64,000 bases of DNA from Pyropia yezoensis (GCA_009829735.1 CM020620.1:8138545-8202544), one strand, 5' to 3'; shown: positions 9,102 through 20,465, numbered from the stretch's first letter. The notes: a model not told the origin generated them from the sequence alone. Program-made: numbers and translations.

Positions 9102-10740
9102 ATGGACGTCGACGGCGGAGCGGTTCCTGATGGGCCCCTTGGTCACGATGGGCCCAACGACCACGGCGGACAAGAGGAGCCGGGGGCGGGCAAGCTGTAC
9201 ACCGACATCATCGGCGTGTTCCCGGAGCAGTTTGGGCCGGAGGGCCGTGTTGCGTGGGACCGCGAGAGGGCCAGGGGTTGGGTTACTTCCTCAAGGGCCC
9301 ACACGACCCTGCGGTTCATCGACGGGCCCTGTACTGGCTACTCCTTCTTCCGCCAGATGGTCACCATGCCCGAGGCCCGTGTTCCAATGCGGGCCGACCG
9401 GTCCGAGTCGATCACCGTGGTCCGTCATGTGGACGAGGTGGGCTACGTGGTTCGGTTCAAGGAGGAGCGGGACAAGGCGATTGCCGAGTCCGCACCGTTG
9501 CCGGCGGCCCCTTCGGGCCAGTACGTCATCAAGGCCTCTCCATTTCTCGGTTACGACGGGTTCCAGCCGGCCCGTCAGTACCTGGTGACCAACCGGCACC
9601 ACCGGGACAAGCATCGGATCTTCGTGGACTGGCATCAACAAGAGCTCCCAAGCTGTCCTGCCATGGACCGTGGGGCCCATTATGTCCGGGTCCCTCAGTG
9701 GTGGGTTGGTGTCGAGGTCCCTTTCGGGGCCATCACGGAGCTGCCACCGGTCCTTTGTTACTTCGGGGACCTACTGCGGGCCAACGATACCTTCACCTGG
9801 GCCGTGTTTCGGTCCGAGTGGGCCGTGCACGCGGGGGTCCTTCTGCTCCGTACGGCCCGGCTATCCTGCCAGTTGTGGCTCTTCTCCCGGACCCTTCGAA
9901 CCTGGATCCGTCGTGTAGGGACCAAGGTGATCTGTCGCACCCAGTGGGAGTTGGACTCCGTGGCCGAGCGGGACTTTGAGCTTCTTCTGGACCTACTTGA
10001 CAAGGTGGCCCCGGTCCCCGGTTTAGTGGCCCGTCTCCACAAGGTGAACCCGAAGGACCGTATGCGAACTTCTTGGGTCCAAGTGCGGTTCGAACCAACG
10101 GACGGGACCTGGGGGGTCCGGGTCGATGAGGACCTGGCCCCATTGGACCTACCTTATTCTTCTGACGTGTTGGAGAGTCGGGAGCTCGCAGTGGACCTAG
10201 GGACCGAGGGTGCCGCTTATTTAAGGCGCTGCTCTTCCCGGTCCGGTCGTGGCCCGCGCTGCTGGGTCAGCCGGTTCCACGGGTCGTCGCCAAGGGCCCT
10301 CCTTGGGTCCGGCCATCCTCGTCGCCAACCTCATGGGCCACCGAGACGTCCCTGACTCCGAGTTGGCCCAATTGGGGGGTGGTATCCCACCGCAAGCCGT
10401 CGGGGCCCTTCGCGGTGTGGTCGGGGGCCCTATGGACAACCTTGAGGGGGCCCAGGTCGGACCCCTCCTCGCGGCTAGTCTCCATACGATGGTGAGCCTT
10501 GGGACCCGTGTAGCCGGGTGGGCGCAGGATTAAGTGGGCTCGGAGGTCCCAGACTACAAGCGGCTCCTGGACCTCGTGGACCGGCATGGGATCCGCCAGG
10601 ACCTTGGGAAGGAGTTGGTCTTTGCGACCCGGGAGGCTCAGCGGGAGTGGGGGACCACGCCGGGGTCGCGGGTACGTGGTCGGTCCGATGTGGACGACAA
10701 AGAGGAGGACCCTCGGGCCGAGAGCCGGGCCCGATACTGA
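9102..10740 (+). pseudogene. Accessory antisense ORF of element A, two lesions
   Basis: Lies between pol and 3' LTR, convergent with pol, which ends 268 bp away. ATG 9102 (MDVDGG) starts the frame. The N-terminal domain (to ~10215) shares spaced motifs with the family C accessory protein: QYLVTN, QWWVGVEVPFG, LCYFGDLL, a helical block rich in Trp/Leu/Arg, and FELLLDLLDKV. After a frame change near 10210-10230 a second domain (10225-10740) contains LAQLGGGIPP and LLDLVDRHGIRQDLGKE, matching the element B accessory protein. An in-frame TAA at 10531-10533 interrupts it. Intact length would be about 545 residues. No signal peptide or membrane span, so an env-type role is unsupported. Not a family I recognise. 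Confidence 0.72.
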
Positions 10741-11008
10741 GTCAACTTGGGGTCGTTGATAGATGGAGGGTTGGCTATTTTGTTTAGTAGAGCCCATGTT
10801 GTCCATTATAAACCTGTGATTGCTTGCCATCCGGGGGGGCGAGAGCAGTTCGAGTCCAGCGGATCGAGTGTCCAAATCAACTGACACTTGTGGCCCTTCT
10901 AACACTACACGAGTCCAAGGGATAAGTCCCAACTCAGTCAGGCATGGGACCCATGGTCAATGGCAATGTGGGCCCATACTTTCCACCATTGTCTCACGGA
11001 CCATGGGC

Positions 11009-12469
11009 CTAGTGAAGGCCAGGAGGTGGGTCACATGGGACAGGGCCAGAGCATCGAGGGCCAGGGTACTCCAGCGGTCCACCACGAGGGCACATGTCCG
11101 CCCCCGGCTCCAGACACCAGGGCCAAACAGAGTAGATGGCCTTCAATGGTTCCAGTAGAGCTAGGGCCCTTTCCTCCAGCATAGGGGGCTCGGTCCCGAC
11201 TCGGAAACAATACTGGGTCACCTTGCGCCGGTCGAACTTGTACCAGGGTTCCCAAGTGTCCTCGCTGGGGGCGTACCCCCACCAACGTACCTTGAGCCAG
11301 AGGTCCCCATCAGTGTCACGGTCCCAAGCGACAAAGCGTTCCCAGACAAAATGCTTCCCAGTGTCCTCATGGTCCAGTGGTACAACCTGTTCCTGCGGGC
11401 CATGAAGCATTGTTGAGGAGTCCATCTCTCCCGCTGGGGTCGGGGCTCGGGCCACATGGTCACTGCTGACTCTGTCAGGGAACCCCTTGGCCATCACCGT
11501 GAAGGTGTGGCCATCGCGTCTTAGGATCCGGTAGGGCCCTTCAACAATCTGGTCCAACTTCTTGCGCTCCTTGTCGTGAGTGTCCACATAGACCCAATCG
11601 CCGGCCTTGAAGGTCTCGTTAACCGTATTGACCCGACGATCATAACTCTTCTGGTATCTCTTCTGGGCCAGCTCGAGGTTGTTACGGACCTTAAAGGCCA
11701 GGTCACGAAGATGGGCCCGTCGAGCCTCACGCATCTGCTTAGCGGACCCGGTGAACTTCTTGGGATACGGAGAACTCGGCAACTGGTCCAAAGCATATGA
11801 CCGGACCCTCTCTGGGACCACGAACTCCAACGGGACCGCGCCTGTGCTCTGCTTGGGCCTTGAGTTGTATGCCACCGTCAACACGGATACAAGCTCGTCC
11901 CATCGGTCCTGGTGGTCCTCAATGTAGGTCCTCAACTGGGCCACTATGGTCCTGTTATAACGCTCTACCTGGCCCTTGGTCTGTGGGTGGTATGTGGTCG
12001 AGGTAAGATGCTTGATACCAATCATACTACACACGGCCCGGAAGTGAGTTAAGGTAAGCTCGGGCCCATTGTCGGTTAGCAAAGTATCGGGGGGTCCATA
12101 GGAAGCTACCCAAGTGTCAAAAAAGGCCGACGCTACGGTCTCAGCGTCTTCACGGTCCACAGGGACAACACGGGTTAGTTTTGTGAAACGGTCCACCATG
12201 ACCACCAAATACTTGTTGCCATTAATGGTCTCCGGTAAGGGGCCCAGCAGGTCAAGACACACATCGGCAAACGGTTCAGTGGCCGGGAAGAGCCGAAGTG
12301 GGTTGGTCCGCCGGCGCCTTTGGACCTTGCCTTTCGCACAGGCCGAACATCGGGACACAAAGGCGTACACGTCCGTGATCATTGAGTCCCAGTAAAAGGA
12401 CCGACGGAGCGACGTGTACATCTTATTGACTCCCGGGTGTCCCGCGTGGCCCGGCTCGTGTTCGAGCAT
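11009..12469 (-). pseudogene. Element A integrase and chromodomain
   Basis: C-terminal pol segment, 486 codons. The zinc-binding HHCC region runs from HAGHPGVNKMY to CSACAKGK. The catalytic core has Asp in CLDLLGPLPE, Asp in LLTDNGPELT and Glu in QVERYNRTIV after TTYHPQTKG. A GPY/F-like region follows, then a chromodomain (HFVWERFVAWDRDTDGDLWLK to DTWEPWYKF), expected to direct integration to marked chromatin. A Gly/Pro-rich tail follows it. It is in the same frame as the RNase H segment but separated by TAG at 12476-12478, so the polyprotein is truncated before integrase unless the stop is an error. Confidence 0.9.
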
Positions 12470-12475
12470 AAGGAT

Positions 12476-13237
12476 CTACATCTGTAGGCTCTTCGGGACC
12501 AGTATCTGCACCGCACGGTCCAAGGGGGCCAGGCGAACAAGTACGCCATCGGGAGTCTCCCCAAACCGAGAGTTAGCATTCTGGTTCATGTGGTCCCTTA
12601 TCTCCTTGCATCGGGGGTCCTTGGCTTGGGCCTCAAGAATCCTCTGAACCGTCATGGGCGGGTACCGCTTGTCGCTTTTGAAACTCGGTTGGACCCAGCC
12701 CCTTGCGAAGTTCGCTAGGGTCAGTAGGGCCGGGATCTCTTCCGGTATGGGTCCGCGGTCCGCGCCCGACGTGGCCAGTCGCGACATAACGTCCGCCGCG
12801 TGGTGGTGTTGACCGGGCCTTGACTCCACGGTATTGTTGAACTCTGAGAGCCTTAAGCGCCAGAGTGCCAGACGTCCATGAGCCCCATCCATATGTAGCA
12901 TCCATTTGAGGGCCGTGTGGTCCGTGCGGACAATAAAGCGGGTCCCTTGAAGATAGGGCCTTAGCAAAAACAGGGCCCACACGACGGCCAGACATTCCCG
13001 CTCCGTCGTTCTGTATTTCCTCTCTGCCGCCGTCAGGACCCGACTCCAGTATCCAACGGGCCGGTAGGACCTGTCCTCTTGCTCCTGGAGCAAGACGCAC
13101 CCAATTTGGGCTGCGCTGGCGTCGGTATCAACGATGTACAGACCCGTGCGTCTCGGTAGGGCCAGAATAGGAGTGTGGGTCAGGCGGTACTTGAGGTCCT
13201 TAAACGCGTCCATTTGTTCCGGGGTAAATGGTGGCAA
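12476..13237 (-). pseudogene. Element A RNase H segment
   Basis: 253-codon frame with the RT connection and RNase H domain: LYIVDTDASAAQIGC, the TTERECLAVVWAL motif and RTDHTALKWMLHMD, then the start of the integrase zinc region. It overlaps the upstream PR-RT frame (13180-15183) out of register; a single missing base near 13236 accounts for this. It ends in a TAG directly before the integrase segment. Degrades the RNA strand of the RNA-DNA hybrid in reverse transcription when intact. Confidence 0.9.
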
Positions 13238-15183
13238 GGGGTCAGGACCTTAGAACTCGTCAGGGCCAAAGGGGGACGAGCGACCTTGGCGTAGTCCCTT
13301 ACGAACCGACGGTACACGTTGCACATACCAAGGAAACTTCGCAGGTCCTTCTTGGTCCTTGGGGACTTGGCTTGACGGAGCCCGACCAGGTTCTTCTCAT
13401 TGACCCGGAGCTGGCCCTTGCCGACGATGTGGCCCATGTACTCGACTTCATCCTGGAACAGGTGACACTTCGTGGCCTTGAGGGACACACCAGCCTTAGA
13501 TAGCAACTCAAAAACCTCCTCAAGATGGGCCAGATGCTCCTCATGGGACCTAGAGAAAACAATCACGTCATCCAAGTAAACCAAGCACGTCTTCCACCTG
13601 ACTCCAGAAAGGATCATATCAATGGCCCGTTGGAACCTAGCGGGCGCGTTAGTGAGGCCAAAGAGGAGCCGGACGTACTTATAGGTCCCTTCGTGACAGG
13701 TGAATGTCGTCTTGTCCTGGTCCTCGAGGGCCACAGGGATCTGCCAGTATCCAGCGTTGGCATCCAACATAGAGAAAACGGTCGCCTCCCCCAGGAAGTC
13801 AATACAATCGTCCATCCGGGGGAGGGGGCAGGTGTCCTTGACCGTGAGGTCGTTGAGCCGACGGTAATCAACACAGAATCGGGGGGTCCCATCAGACTTA
13901 GGGACCAAAACGACAGGAAAGGACCATTCAGCTTGCGACGGCTTGATGACTTGGAGCTTCAGCTGCTTCTCGACTTGCTCCCTAATGAGGTCCCGATGGT
14001 GGAGCCCAGTACGATACGGCTGGGACCTTATGGGCCGTGCCCCCCCCTTCAACGTGATGCGATGAGGGGTGATGTCCAACCGGCCCAGCTGGCCATCCCA
14101 GAGTCCCTTGTATCGGTCCAGCAGTTCTCGTACCGCGCCATGTAGGGCCGGAGGGATCAGTACATAGGCCACCCGCGGCATGGGCTTCGGACCAACGTTG
14201 TCCATCTTGGGCCTCTCAGTCGGGGGAACAGGGTCACCGGTCTGGACCATCTTGGCCCGCGGTTCCTCCAGTTCCGCCACTTGCGACGTGGCTCCCTCAG
14301 CGGGCACCAACGTGGCCAACGGGTCGGCCCCCTCACAAGGCTCTGGCAACTCCTCGAACGGGATCTCTTGAACCGGACCATCATATGGGATCGCGAGGCC
14401 CACTGCAAAGTTCTTGGGCAGGTTCACGGGCCTCTTGGACAGATTCGTCAGGCACAGTCGGAAATCCCTTCGGGTCTTAACGTGGGCCGAAGCATTGTGG
14501 AGTCGTAGGCCCTCCTTGGCCATCTTGTGGGGCCGTTCGTATAACAGGCATCGGCCCTTGGTCCCGCAGCGTACGTAGACGGCCTGGATGGACCTTGGGG
14601 CCAACGTTACGCCCTTTGACAGGCACAGGGCGCTCGGATCATATCGGACCGGGTTCCCCTTGAGGGACAAGGCCTTCTGTTTCTTGCCGTCCCATGCCCG
14701 CTTGGCATACGTAAGGATCCCACTAGACCAAAGTACCGACTCGGTCCCAGGGTAGATGGCCTTCACGTGCTCCTTCTGGAAGTCCATCCCCAGGATCACA
14801 GGGACAGAAAGGGCCTTCACGACCATAAACTCAAACGGCATGGCCCTTCCTTCCACAATAACGGATAACTCAACGAGTCCACTGGCCTTCAACAACTGGC
14901 CCGAGGCATCACAAACATGGGTCTTCATAGGGGCCCGCGCTGCCTTGTTTCTCCAGTCCTCAGGAGGCACGTCCTCCCTTACTACACTGGGCCCGGCTCC
15001 AGTGTCCAAGACCGCCATCGTCGGTCTCGGGTCCTCGGTATCCAGCCGGACCAAAGCATCTAAAGCAAAGTTTCTTTCGCGCAAAACGAGCAGTGTCCCC
15101 GTTGTGTGTACCCGTAGGGCCGTTTCATCCCCGCCCGACGTTGACGCCACGTCTTGGACCGACGAGTCAGGTGAAGTAAACAC
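13180..15183 (-). CDS. Element A protease and reverse transcriptase
   Basis: 667-codon frame without its own ATG (opens at GTG), so it depends on gag or a frameshift for translation. The aspartic protease motif is AVLDTGAGPSVV. The RT palm has [42 protein letters not shown] and the catalytic YLDDVIVFS. The family is Ty3/gypsy, close to elements B and C in this window. It lies in a different frame from gag (ends 15329) with about 145 bp between, and is out of frame with the downstream RNase H segment because of an apparent one-base deletion. Confidence 0.92.
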   Translation of the reverse strand: MFTSPDSSVQDVASTSGGDETALRVHTTGTLLVLRERNFALDALVRLDTEDPRPTMAVLDTGAGPSVVREDVPPEDWRNKAARAPMKTHVCDASGQLLKASGLVELSVIVEGRAMPFEFMVVKALSVPVILGMDFQKEHVKAIYPGTESVLWSSGILTYAKRAWDGKKQKALSLKGNPVRYDPSALCLSKGVTLAPRSIQAVYVRCGTKGRCLLYERPHKMAKEGLRLHNASAHVKTRRDFRLCLTNLSKRPVNLPKNFAVGLAIPYDGPVQEIPFEELPEPCEGADPLATLVPAEGATSQVAELEEPRAKMVQTGDPVPPTERPKMDNVGPKPMPRVAYVLIPPALHGAVRELLDRYKGLWDGQLGRLDITPHRITLKGGARPIRSQPYRTGLHHRDLIREQVEKQLKLQVIKPSQAEWSFPVVLVPKSDGTPRFCVDYRRLNDLTVKDTCPLPRMDDCIDFLGEATVFSMLDANAGYWQIPVALEDQDKTTFTCHEGTYKYVRLLFGLTNAPARFQRAIDMILSGVRWKTCLVYLDDVIVFSRSHEEHLAHLEEVFELLSKAGVSLKATKCHLFQDEVEYMGHIVGKGQLRVNEKNLVGLRQAKSPRTKKDLRSFLGMCNVYRRFVRDYAKVARPPLALTSSKVLTPCHHLPRNKWTRLRTSSTA

Positions 15184-15328
15184 GACTTGGGTCCCTTAGA
15201 ATCATTTGTAGACGCAGTAGGTACAGGTACAGCAGGGCCCCGAAAGGTCTTCGAGAAGCCCAGCGCAGAGGCAATCGAACATGAACTATCGGGCAGACGG
15301 GGAGTGGACCTTTTGGGCCCGCCCCCCC

Positions 15329-16918
15329 TTACTCTTTTCCCAGGGGCTTGGGGTCCTCAGGGCCATCGTTCTCGGGATCATCACGGTCCGCCTCGTCGTC
15401 CGAGAGGTTGATCCCCTCGCACAGCGCCTGGACCATAGCGATCCGAGTCTTACGATGGAACTCGCGATCCGCCTTAGGATGGACCTCGGTAGACTGACTC
15501 CGGCCCCGTGTGGCTCCAAGGAAATTATCACGGGCCTTCTGGACCATCCTGCGTTGAGCCTCCGTCAGGGTGGGATATTGGTGGGCCATGTGGCCCGTCT
15601 CCCAACAGAGGTAGCACCGAAAGGGGAGTCGACTGTCCAGAGTTCGGCCCCTGACATACGGAACCGAGGGGGCCTTGAGCCCATACGTCCTGCCAGGGTC
15701 AATCTTGTCTGTTTCCTTTCCCACGGGCCGCTGCAGAACCGTCGTAGGGCCCGTCGAGTCCACCGTCAGCAGCGGTTCAGAATCAGTGGGCTTCCGGGGC
15801 TTGAAATCAACGGGCCGACGTGTGGCCCCGGATGTAGAGCCCCGCGAAGAAGACGCTTGGCCCTAGGCCATCTTGATCACGTCGGTGGCCGCCTTGTGCT
15901 TTCCAGAAGCAAAGGTAACGAGCTGCTGATAGGTCCGTTTCGGACCGTTAAAGACGTACGCATCGGTCCGTAGGAACTCAGGGAGCCCTTGGATCAGTTG
16001 CTGCTTCATGGTCCCTTCCGAGTGGATGTTTCCAACCGACTCGGTGAGCCCACGGAGCCGCAGAGCAAAGGCCTCAATAGTCTCATCCGGTTCCTTTGTG
16101 GCCCTGCTAAACTTGTCCTGGGCCACCGCGAGAGCATGGGGTTCAGCATAGGTCTCCAGGAACCAATTGACGGCCTCCGGGTAACTAGTAATCGAGGCGC
16201 AACCCGACGCGCTGGTGGAATCAGGTAGGGCCCGTGAGTACCGCAACTTCGCGTTGCCCGAGAGGAACTGAGGGATCACATAAAGGGCCATACCCTCAGA
16301 GACCCCATTGTCGTTACAGGCCTTTACCAGCTTACGGAGCCAGGTAAACACTTTGAGCCCATCCTTACCGGAGAAGTTCAGATAAGCGGAAAAAGAGTGT
16401 CTCATGTTACGGGCCACACGGCCCATCTTCCTCGCTTCACGGGTCCCATGCGTGTTCTTCTTGTTCAGGAGTCGATAGGTACGATAGTCTAGGACCTTGG
16501 AAAAGCGATCATCGGAACAGCTAAGGATCTCGGGGCCAGGTCGCACGCCATCCTGCGCGCCGGTGGACTCCGCACTAGAGGAAGAGGACCCAGAGGTCCC
16601 GGAAGAGGATGAGGAGCCCGATGAACGGCGACGTCGGGACCGACGGCGACGGGAACTAGTACGATTGGACCGTCGGGAACCAGGGGATCGTTCGGGACCA
16701 ACGGACCCACCCTGACCAGCGGGGCTCTGGCTCAGGGCCTGCGATACTGTGGCCAAAATCTCGTCACGGAAAGTCTCAAGGACCGAATGAAGCTCTGTCG
16801 GCCCGGAATCATCTGCGGGACCGGGGACACGGGTTCCACTTCGAATCCCGGTCCCTTCGTCTCGACGCGAATCAGACGGAATCACAGCCGGCGTACCTCG
16901 AATAGGTTCAAGGGACAA
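15329..16918 (-). pseudogene. Element A gag, internal TAG, defective zinc knuckle
   Basis: Capsid/nucleocapsid precursor. One frame runs the whole length but contains TAG at 15863-15865. The N-terminal third is Pro/Ser/Arg-rich. The capsid-like core has YLNFSGKDGLKVFTWLRKLVKACNDNGVSEG, closely matching B and C gag. The knuckle reads CYLCWETGHMAHQY: Cys-X2-Cys-X4-His-X4 but with Tyr where the fourth ligand Cys should be. No ATG opens the frame (first codon TTG 16918), so the start is lost or lies in a spliced leader. Followed by pol in another frame. Confidence 0.88.
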
Positions 16919-16982
16919 AAAGAACTACAGCGCCACCAAGGATAGGAGAGGGCCTTCCCGATACGGGAGAAGAATATGGCCC

Positions 16983-17000
16983 TCCCCTGCTGCTCCACCA
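16983..17000 (-). other. Putative primer binding site of element A
   Basis: On the minus strand TGGTGGAGCAGCAGGGGA follows the 5' LTR after a 4-nt spacer. The same sequence occurs at this place in element D and, with one change, in B. It would pair with a tRNA ending TGCTCCACCA; I do not assign the isoacceptor. Confidence 0.65.
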
Positions 17001-17004
17001 AATA

Positions 17005-17065
17005 TGTAGCGTTATGGCCCTTCTGGCCCAGGATCCACACACACAAGAAACCACAACGGGGTCAG
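17005..17065 (-). repeat. 5' LTR of element A, left piece
   Basis: First 61 bp (TGTAGCG...GGGTCAG) of the LTR, cut by element B. The remaining 639 bp resume at 25069. GTCAG at 17061-17065 is one copy of the element B target duplication. Confidence 0.95.
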
Positions 17066-17636
17066 TGTGGTATAAAACTCGATCCTCTCAGACACGTGTC
17101 TATATCCCTCGGGGGAAAGGGACAGGTAACATAGAAAGGGGAACTACGAGAATGGTATGCCTGTTGCCTCACGTGCCTGCTCGCAGAGCAAACAGATACG
17201 CACGGTAGTGCACACGGGGAAGAGGAAAGCAAACGCGCAGTTGTCTTTTTCCTGAGGGCGCGGGCCAAGGGCGCCTCGCTGTCCCTCTTAACGTGCATCT
17301 GGGGGAGCCTCGGCACGTTGGCCAGGTAGCCCCCCCATAACCCCGAGTGGCCCCGACCCGAGTCTAACCTCGTCAGGTCGGGGGCCACTATCACTACTAA
17401 TTCTATTCCCACTCACTAATCTCACACTCAAATTCTCTCAAATCAAGTCCCTCACAAGTATGCAAAAACCCATCAGCAATCCCTCTCTCACGTGTGGATA
17501 GCGTAGTCCAACGCATCCCAGTGCCGGGCACGGGCCACGGCCGCCAACCATCACCACACGGCGGGCGTGTTCTGGCACCTGGTGCCCTCTGGTTGTAGTC
17601 CCGGGTCGGCGCCAAGTCGGGGCCAGGGATGCTACA
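17066..17636 (-). repeat. 3' LTR of element B
   Basis: 571 bp, TGTGGTATA...GATGCTACA. Paired with 24493-25063. The same LTR family forms the 5' LTR of element D. Confidence 0.96.
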
Positions 17637-17820
17637 TAGCTCCCTCCCTAGTCCGGCACGTCCTCGGGCCGAACCAGGTGCCACCGTGCACAGCCTCGAG
17701 CACGTCCACACCGGTGCCGAGGTCGAGCGTCTTCACCCTGGTCACGATCACCTGCTCCGGTTCTCTGCCCCCCTTCTCTCCTTCACCTTGGCCCTCTCGT
17801 TCCCCCGGAGTCTGGACGTC

Positions 17821-18285
17821 ATGTCCAGTTCCGAGATCCAAGCTGGGCCGACATGCGACCAGTACGACGTCGGTATGATTGAAGACCAGCTGGGTCGTCT
17901 TCCGGTGCAGGTTGAAGGCGTTGGGTCCTCCCTGGTGCTGGGTACTTACGCCAGCGTCTTGAACAACGTGGTCGACCGGGTGTTTGCTTGCGCGGACAGC
18001 GGCCAGATGTCGAACAGCCCGGTGGTTGGAGAACTTCTGGCGACCTTGACGCGGCATGGCTTGGCCCAGCAGTGGTCAGAAACCTTCACTGGCTTCCAGG
18101 GGCGCCGACGGGCATATCTGGATGAGCGGGAGCCCCCGGCAACTACCGGTACTACTCCGATGGCGTCATACCGGGATGCACCGCGTCCACCGCACTACGT
18201 CATCCCGTCTTCCTCCGGTTCCCGTCGTGCCGCGGAGGCAGCGCTGGAGGACACTTCCGCGGCTCAGCGTCTGCGCCGGGAGTAG
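17821..18285 (+). CDS. Short accessory antisense ORF of element B, 154 aa
   Basis: Convergent with pol and located between pol and 3' LTR, the same place as the accessory ORFs of A and C. ATG 17821 (MSSSEIQAGP) starts it; the frame is open further upstream but without ATG. It resembles only the C-terminal domain of the element A protein: EDQLGRLPVQVEG against LAQLGGGIPPQAVG, then ELLATLTRHGLAQQW against RLLDLVDRHGIRQDL, both followed by a charged Arg-rich segment. The N-terminal globular domain is absent. The C-terminus is basic (AAQRLRRE). No known domain recognised. Intact, while the adjacent pol has lesions. The role is unknown. Confidence 0.6.
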   Translation: MSSSEIQAGPTCDQYDVGMIEDQLGRLPVQVEGVGSSLVLGTYASVLNNVVDRVFACADSGQMSNSPVVGELLATLTRHGLAQQWSETFTGFQGRRRAYLDEREPPATTGTTPMASYRDAPRPPHYVIPSSSGSRRAAEAALEDTSAAQRLRRE

Positions 18286-18430
18286 TAGTTGGAGGCAAGG
18301 AGGGTGAGGGTCTTGGGAGAAGCGAGGAGGGAAGAGGCGGAGAGAAGGGTTGCCCGAGCGGGTGCTTGTTTTCCTTGATTGTTCCATGCTTGTATTGCGT
18401 GTTCTCCTTGATATACCCGTTCCCTTCTTC

Positions 18431-20449
18431 TCAATCCTCTTGTTCCGCATCCGTTGCGGATGAGCTCGGCTCGTCCCGAGGGTCTTGGTTGGCCCCATCC
18501 TCTTGGTCCTCCTCCGAGTCCGACTCCAGAATCTTGCCGGCTCTGGCCACTGGAGTGCCCTCTATCCCGTTCCGTCGCGTGTAGGCACAGACATCCGCGA
18601 TGGGTAGCCGGTTTGAGGGTTCTCAGGTATCATCTGCCGGGTTAAAACCGAACCAGCGTACTCGCAGGTACAGGCGTCCGTCTCTCCAGGCATGGTCCAC
18701 AAACTTGACGTAGACATACTCCCGACCTTCTTCTTGGGATAGCCAGGGTACTGCGGCCCGCTTGCGCCGGGTCAAGTCCCGTTGGCTTGGCGGTGGAGCT
18801 CGGGTGACATGGTCGCTGCTCACGCGGTACGGGGAGCCATCCACGTCTTGAAGAAAGGTCCAACCGTCCGTATTCAGGATCTCATAAGGTCCATCCGTCT
18901 TCGAGTCCAGCTTCCCCCGGGTCTTGCTATGGTTGTCCACAAAAACCCAGTCGCCACCACCCAGTTCCTTGTTCTTTTCCCGAACGCCCTTGTCATAGCC
19001 CCGCTTGTGTCGCTCCTGGGTCTTCGAGATTGACTCCTTGACTCTTGGGAGCAGGAGCTTCAGTTGTTCCAGGAACTCATCCTTTGCCTTGGGACCTGAC
19101 TTCAGTGCAGGCTGGAGACCGTCTGGTATTCTTTCCAGGGAGAAGTTGGTCAGCCGCCTTGGGGTGACAAAGTCGAGTGGAGCGACCCCCGTTGTCCGGT
19201 GAACTCGGGAGTTGTAAGCTAGAGTGAGGACAGCCAGGAGCTCGTCCCAGTGTTCTTGGTGCTCCTCCACGTAGTGCCGTAGCATGTCCACTAGGGTCCG
19301 GTTGAATCGTTCCATCTGGCCGTTCGTTTGCGGGTGGTACGTCGTGGTGTACAAGTTCTTGATGCCCATCAGGTCACAGACTCCTTGGAAGAACAGGGAT
19401 GCAAACTGGGGACCGTTGTCGGTTAAGACGGAGTCTGGAGGGCCGTAGGCAGCTATCCAGTACTCGCAGAAGGCTGACGTGACATCCAGAGCCGTGATGG
19501 TCCTCAGCGGGATTGCTCGAGTGGACTTGGAGAACCGGTCACAAATGATGAGCAGGTATATGTTGCCACTGGATGCTTCAGGTAGGGGCCCCAGGATGTC
19601 CATGCTTAAGCTTGCAAAGGGCTCCGCCGCCGGGAATAGGCGTAGCTTAGAAGTCTTCTTCCTCGGGGACAACCGGTTCCTTGCACACGAAACACAAGCC
19701 TCCAGGTACTTATGGACGTCACTGGCCATGGTTTCCCAGTAATAGTGTCGTCTCATGGAAGCATACATCCGATTGATATCAGGATGTCCGGCCTGGGGAG
19801 ACGAGTGCTCCAGGCGTAGGATGTCGGCTCGTAGGCCCCGGGGTACGTAGACTTGAGTGGCCCCATCGAAGGGTGACACCCGTACTAGGAGTCCGTCCGT
19901 AGACTTGAAGAAACGACTGTTCCGGTTCAGGTCCATTTGGTGGCGAAGCTCCAAGCATTGAGGATCCGTCAGTTGTGCCTCCAGCATCCGGTGAATGGTC
20001 ACCGGTTGATGAGCTTCAGGTGTCTCATACAGGGGAGCATGCCAGCCACGTCCGACATTCGGGAGGATGAAGCAAGGTATTTCCTCCGGGATAGGACCGG
20101 TATCGGCTGCAGGAGTCTCCAGCCGGGACATGGTGTCGGCGCAGTGGTGCTCCCTCCCTGCTCTGGTGCACACCTTGTACTTGAACTCCGAAAGGCGTAG
20201 GCGCCACCGGGCGACCCTTCCTTGACTGCTGTCCATGCATAGCAGCCACCTTAGACTGGCGTGATCCGTCCGGATGAGGAACTCTTGTCCTTCAAGATAT
20301 GGCCGTAACAGGAAGCAAGCCCAGACGACTGCCAAGCACTCGCGCTCCGTCGTGGAATAGTTCTTCTCGGCTGGAGTCAAGACGCGACTGTAGTAGCCTA
20401 TCGGGAGGAAGTGCCCATCAGGATGCTGCTGGAGTAGTGAGCACCCCAC
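18431..20449 (-). pseudogene. Element B RNase H, integrase and chromodomain
   Basis: Open from 20449 to a TGA at 18623-18625, then in the same frame to TGA 18431. RNase H motifs YSTTERECLAVVWAC and RTDHASLRWLLCMD; integrase zinc region HPDINRMY to CVSCARNRL; core Asp in SMDILGPLPE, Asp in LTDNGPQFAS and Glu in QMERFNRTLV. The chromodomain reads YVYVKFVDHAWRDGRLYLRV, and the first stop falls exactly at the conserved Trp after ADDT (TGG to TGA), removing the end of the domain and an acidic tail. It lies in a different frame from PR-RT because of the T7 run at 20477-20483. Confidence 0.9.
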
Positions 20450-20465
20450 CTGGACGCCACAGGCA

